Positions 61,809 to 64,000 of a DNA stretch of 64,000 bases are shown here, piece after piece (positions within the stretch are counted from its first letter, which is position 1; the number at the start of each line of letters is the position of its first letter). The notes under the pieces are model-generated. The model was not told the DNA's origin, searched no databases, and was given only the letters and a program-made list of their open reading frames with translations. The stretch is from Leucobacter luti (GTDB lineage Bacteria > Actinomycetota > Actinomycetes > Actinomycetales > Microbacteriaceae), in contig NZ_CP080492.1 of assembly GCF_019464495.1 (NCBI RefSeq), forward strand, positions 1,364,001 to 1,428,000, in the 5' to 3' direction. The position numbers and the translations under genes were made by a program.

Positions 61809-62957
61809 CTAGTTGAAGGCCGCAGCCGCCGCCTGCGCTGCCGCGCGCACCACCGCGAGGTCGTCGCCGGTCACGGTCACGTGGCCGACCTTGCGCCCTG
61901 GCCGCGGCTGCTTGTCGTAGCTATGGAACTTCGCAGCGGGGTGCGCAGCGAGTGCAGTCGCGTAGCGCACGGGCATGGGCCCTTCGGCCGGGCCTCCAAG
62001 CACGTTGATCATCACTGCTGCGGGCGCAGTCATTGCCGTCGCTCCCAGCGGCAGATCGGCGACAGCGCGGAGGTGCTGCTCGAACTGGCTGGTCACAGAT
62101 CCCTCGATGGAGAAGTGGCCGGAGTTGTGGGGCCGCATCGCGAGCTCATTGACGAGGACCCGCCCGTCCTGGGTTTCGAACATCTCGACCGCCAGCACCC
62201 CCGTCACGGCAACGCCCTCCGCGACGATGGCGCCGATGCGCGCGGCTTCGTCGAGCGTCGCCGCGTTCGCCACGGGCGCCGGGGCGAGCACCTCAGCGCA
62301 AACGCCGTCGCGCTGAATCGTCTCGACGACCGGCCAAGTGCGGGTCTCCCCGCTGGGACGACGGGCGACGAGCTGCGAAAGCTCACGGGTGAAATCGACG
62401 AGTTCTTCAACGAGCAGTTGCCCACCGTGGCCATCCTCGTCGAGTGCCGTAAACCAATCGCGCACCTCGGCGGCGTCGGCAACGACGCGCACACCCTTCC
62501 CGTCGTACCCGCCGCGGGCGGTTTTCACGACGGCGCGGCCACCGTTGCCCGCGATGAATTCCTGCAACTCTGCCTCATTCGACACAGCAGCCCAGGCCGG
62601 GACCGGCACGCCAAGCTCGCCGAGTTTCTGGCGCATCAGGATCTTGTCTTGTGCATACTGCAGTGCGCGAGGCCGCGGGTGCACCGCAACGCCGCGGCGC
62701 TCCAGCTCGAGCAGGATCTCCTGTGGCACATGCTCGTGGTCGAACGTGACCACGTCGACAGTGTCAGCGAAGGCGAAAACGGTCTCGGGATCGCGGTAGT
62801 CCCCCACGACGTCGGCGGCGCGTTCGGCGCTCGATCCCTCGTTCTCTGCAAGCACGCTAATGCGCAGCCCGAGGTGAATCGCGGGCGGCACCATCATGCG
62901 GGCAAGCTGCCCGCCGCCGATAACGCCGATGCGGATGCTGCCGGTCTCAAGTCCCAT
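61809..62957 (-). CDS. purK: N5-carboxyaminoimidazole ribonucleotide synthase
   Basis: 382 residues. ATP-grasp enzyme making N5-CAIR from AIR, bicarbonate and ATP: 'IGVIGGGQLARMMVPPAIHLG' (about 9-29), 'VVTFDHEHVPQEILLELE', 'RAVVKTARGGYDGKGVRVV' (ATP-binding Lys loop), 'VEMFETQDGRVLVNELAMRPHNSGHFSIEGSVTSQFEQHLRAV' with the metal-binding Glu and Asn. The substrate flows directly to PurE downstream. ATG 62957 is preceded by CAGAAT with a 6-nt gap. It is divergent from the DHA2 efflux gene. Confidence 0.95.
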   Translation of the reverse strand: MGLETGSIRIGVIGGGQLARMMVPPAIHLGLRISVLAENEGSSAERAADVVGDYRDPETVFAFADTVDVVTFDHEHVPQEILLELERRGVAVHPRPRALQYAQDKILMRQKLGELGVPVPAWAAVSNEAELQEFIAGNGGRAVVKTARGGYDGKGVRVVADAAEVRDWFTALDEDGHGGQLLVEELVDFTRELSQLVARRPSGETRTWPVVETIQRDGVCAEVLAPAPVANAATLDEAARIGAIVAEGVAVTGVLAVEMFETQDGRVLVNELAMRPHNSGHFSIEGSVTSQFEQHLRAVADLPLGATAMTAPAAVMINVLGGPAEGPMPVRYATALAAHPAAKFHSYDKQPRPGRKVGHVTVTGDDLAVVRAAAQAAAAAFN

Positions 62958-63010
62958 GGGTCCATTCTGCCGTACCGAGCGTCTGGGCGTGTGCGCACCC
63001 TTCCGGCGTT

Positions 63011-63057
63011 AGTTGACTTCGATCAACCATCGTCGTATAGTTGATCGTTGTCAACTA
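63011..63057 (+). promoter_or_regulatory. Promoter with two operator palindromes for the DHA2 efflux gene
   Basis: TTGACT (63013-63018), 17-bp spacer, TATAGT (63036-63041): a near-consensus promoter. The -35 lies in one palindrome, AGTTGA-N6-TCAAC (63011-63027), and the -10 is overlapped by a better one, TAGTTGA-N6-TCAACTA (63038-63057). Their centres are 28 bp apart. The two sites are also nearly inverted copies of each other. This is the layout of MarR- or TetR-type autorepressed efflux promoters. Confidence 0.75.
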
Positions 63058-63114
63058 AACCCCGCCGCTTCCGTGACCCGGCGCTTACTCTGTCGCGAAG
63101 GACTCCACCCCCGA

Positions 63115-64000
63115 ATGACCGCAACTCAACAGCAGGCCCCTGTCGCCTCGCTTCTCACCGGCCGCACCAAGCGCCTCGCGCTCGCCGGCCTCTTCCTCAG
63201 CATGTTTGTTTCTATGCTCGCCATGAACGTTGTCGGCACTTCGATGCCGATTATCATCGCGGACATCGGGGGCACACAGGCCGCATTCACCTGGGTGGTC
63301 ACCGCCACCATGCTTGCGAGCGCAATCTCGACCCCGATCTGGGGCAAACTGGCCGACCTCACGAGTAAGAAAGTACTCCTGCAGGTTTCCCTGATTGTCT
63401 TCACACTCGGCTCGGCCCTCGCCGGCACCGCACAGGACCCGACCGCGCTGATCATCTTCCGCGTGCTTCAGGGGCTGGGCGCCGGCGGCCTCGGCACCCT
63501 GGGCCAGATCGTTCTCGCTGAGGTCGTCAGCCCCCTCGAGCGTGGCAAGTACATGGGCATCATGGGTGCGATCATGGCGGTGGCAACTGTCGGCGGCCCG
63601 CTGCTCGGCGGTCTCATCACTGACACGATCGGCTGGCGCTGGAACTTCTATGTCGCCGCCCCAATCGCAATCATCGCGATCATCATGCTGCAGCGCACGC
63701 TGCACCTCCAAACGATCAAGCGGAAGATCAAGATCGACTATCTGGGAGCCGCTCTGATCTCGGCGGGCTTCACGAGCCTGCTCATCTGGGTCACCCTTGG
63801 CGGCTCAAGCTTTGACTGGTGGTCCTGGCAGACCATCGCGATGGTCGGTGGTGGCCTCATCATCCTGGCACTCGCCGTGTTTGTTGAGCTGCGCGTCGAA
63901 GAGCCGCTGATCCCGCTCACGCTGTTCAAGAACCGCACGTTCACGCTGTCCGTGCTCGCGAGCGTTGCGGTCGGTCTCGCAATGTTCGGCACCGCCGTGT
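63115..64000 (+). CDS. MFS multidrug transporter, DHA2 (EmrB/QacA) family (cut by right edge)
   Basis: First 295 residues visible, ending beyond the window. 'LFLSMFVSMLAMNVVGTSMPIIIADIGG' (about 21-48) is the DHA2 beginning, 'TPIWGKLADLTSKKVLLQVSLIVFTLGS' is motif A, 'RVLQGLGAGGLGTLGQIVLAEVV' motif B region, and 'GIMGAIMAVATVGGPLLGGLITDTIGWRWNFYVAAPI' motif C and the conserved WRWxF. About eight helices are present, in agreement with a 14-helix drug-efflux protein. ATG 63115 begins a normal cytoplasmic N-terminus; GAAGGA lies 12 nt upstream, slightly far, and an in-frame GTG at 63073 is the alternative. Repressible promoter upstream. Confidence 0.9.
   Translation, partial: MTATQQQAPVASLLTGRTKRLALAGLFLSMFVSMLAMNVVGTSMPIIIADIGGTQAAFTWVVTATMLASAISTPIWGKLADLTSKKVLLQVSLIVFTLGSALAGTAQDPTALIIFRVLQGLGAGGLGTLGQIVLAEVVSPLERGKYMGIMGAIMAVATVGGPLLGGLITDTIGWRWNFYVAAPIAIIAIIMLQRTLHLQTIKRKIKIDYLGAALISAGFTSLLIWVTLGGSSFDWWSWQTIAMVGGGLIILALAVFVELRVEEPLIPLTLFKNRTFTLSVLASVAVGLAMFGTAV

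Noticed and set aside
61551..63044. 497-residue plus-strand frame
   Set aside because: Antisense shadow of purE and purK, which are certain.

Overview
The window is high-GC DNA from an actinobacterium. A Microbacteriaceae member such as Leucobacter fits best: there are mycobacterial-type galactofuran genes without any mycolate genes, secreted proteins ending in SLH-like repeats of the form 'VTREAMAAFLYRL', and many start codons lying 6-8 nt behind a TAnnnT box, the layout of leaderless transcripts. The genus is inference. No rRNA, tRNA, CRISPR array or transposase was seen.

Almost the whole window is a cell-surface glycopolymer locus. 1-4.7 kb: manA (cut by the left edge), an O-antigen ligase/polymerase, a small frameshifted gene and glfT2. 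4.7-9 kb: a secreted SLH metalloprotease and glf. 9-22.9 kb: a LicD-methyltransferase fusion, amino-sugar enzymes (Gfo/Idh oxidoreductase, LpxD-like acyltransferase, DegT aminotransferase), a deacetylase-like protein, three paralogous glycosyltransferases plus a GT4 and a GT2 enzyme, and an MsbA-type ABC transporter. 23-36.3 kb: a polyprenyl-phosphate glycosyltransferase with DUF2304 and DUF6541 membrane partners, an LpxA-like acyltransferase, then two Wzm/Wzt glycan-export modules that share an apparently identical 1,610-bp block and bracket a LicD fusion and a GlfT1-like transferase, then a secreted protein with LGFP-like repeats. 36.3-43.7 kb: two giant tandem proteins (TPR-like, TagF-like, GT4). 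44-53.4 kb: a polysaccharide pyruvyl transferase and secreted SLH or Ig-like proteins (CAP, CHAP plus beta-propeller, Ig repeats) with a GT2 between them. 53.5-60 kb: GlfT1-like transferase, LtaS-like phosphotransferase, LCP ligase, galE and a GT4. 60-64 kb: an MFS transporter, purE, purK and the start of a DHA2 drug-efflux gene under a double-operator promoter.

Together the genes suggest a galactofuranose-containing polymer: GalE and Glf make UDP-Galf, GlfT1/GlfT2-type enzymes build the chain, Wzm/Wzt exports it, and LCP attaches it to peptidoglycan. LicD, TagF-like, LtaS-like and pyruvyl transferase enzymes would decorate it or a second polymer. The pyruvyl transferase could create the ligand for the SLH proteins. 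The most unusual point is that the C-terminal tails of both Wzt ATPases, where glycan-recognition domains sit in other bacteria, are clearly homologous to the LGFP-like repeats of the secreted protein encoded next door. The identity of the two modules stops exactly where those tails begin.
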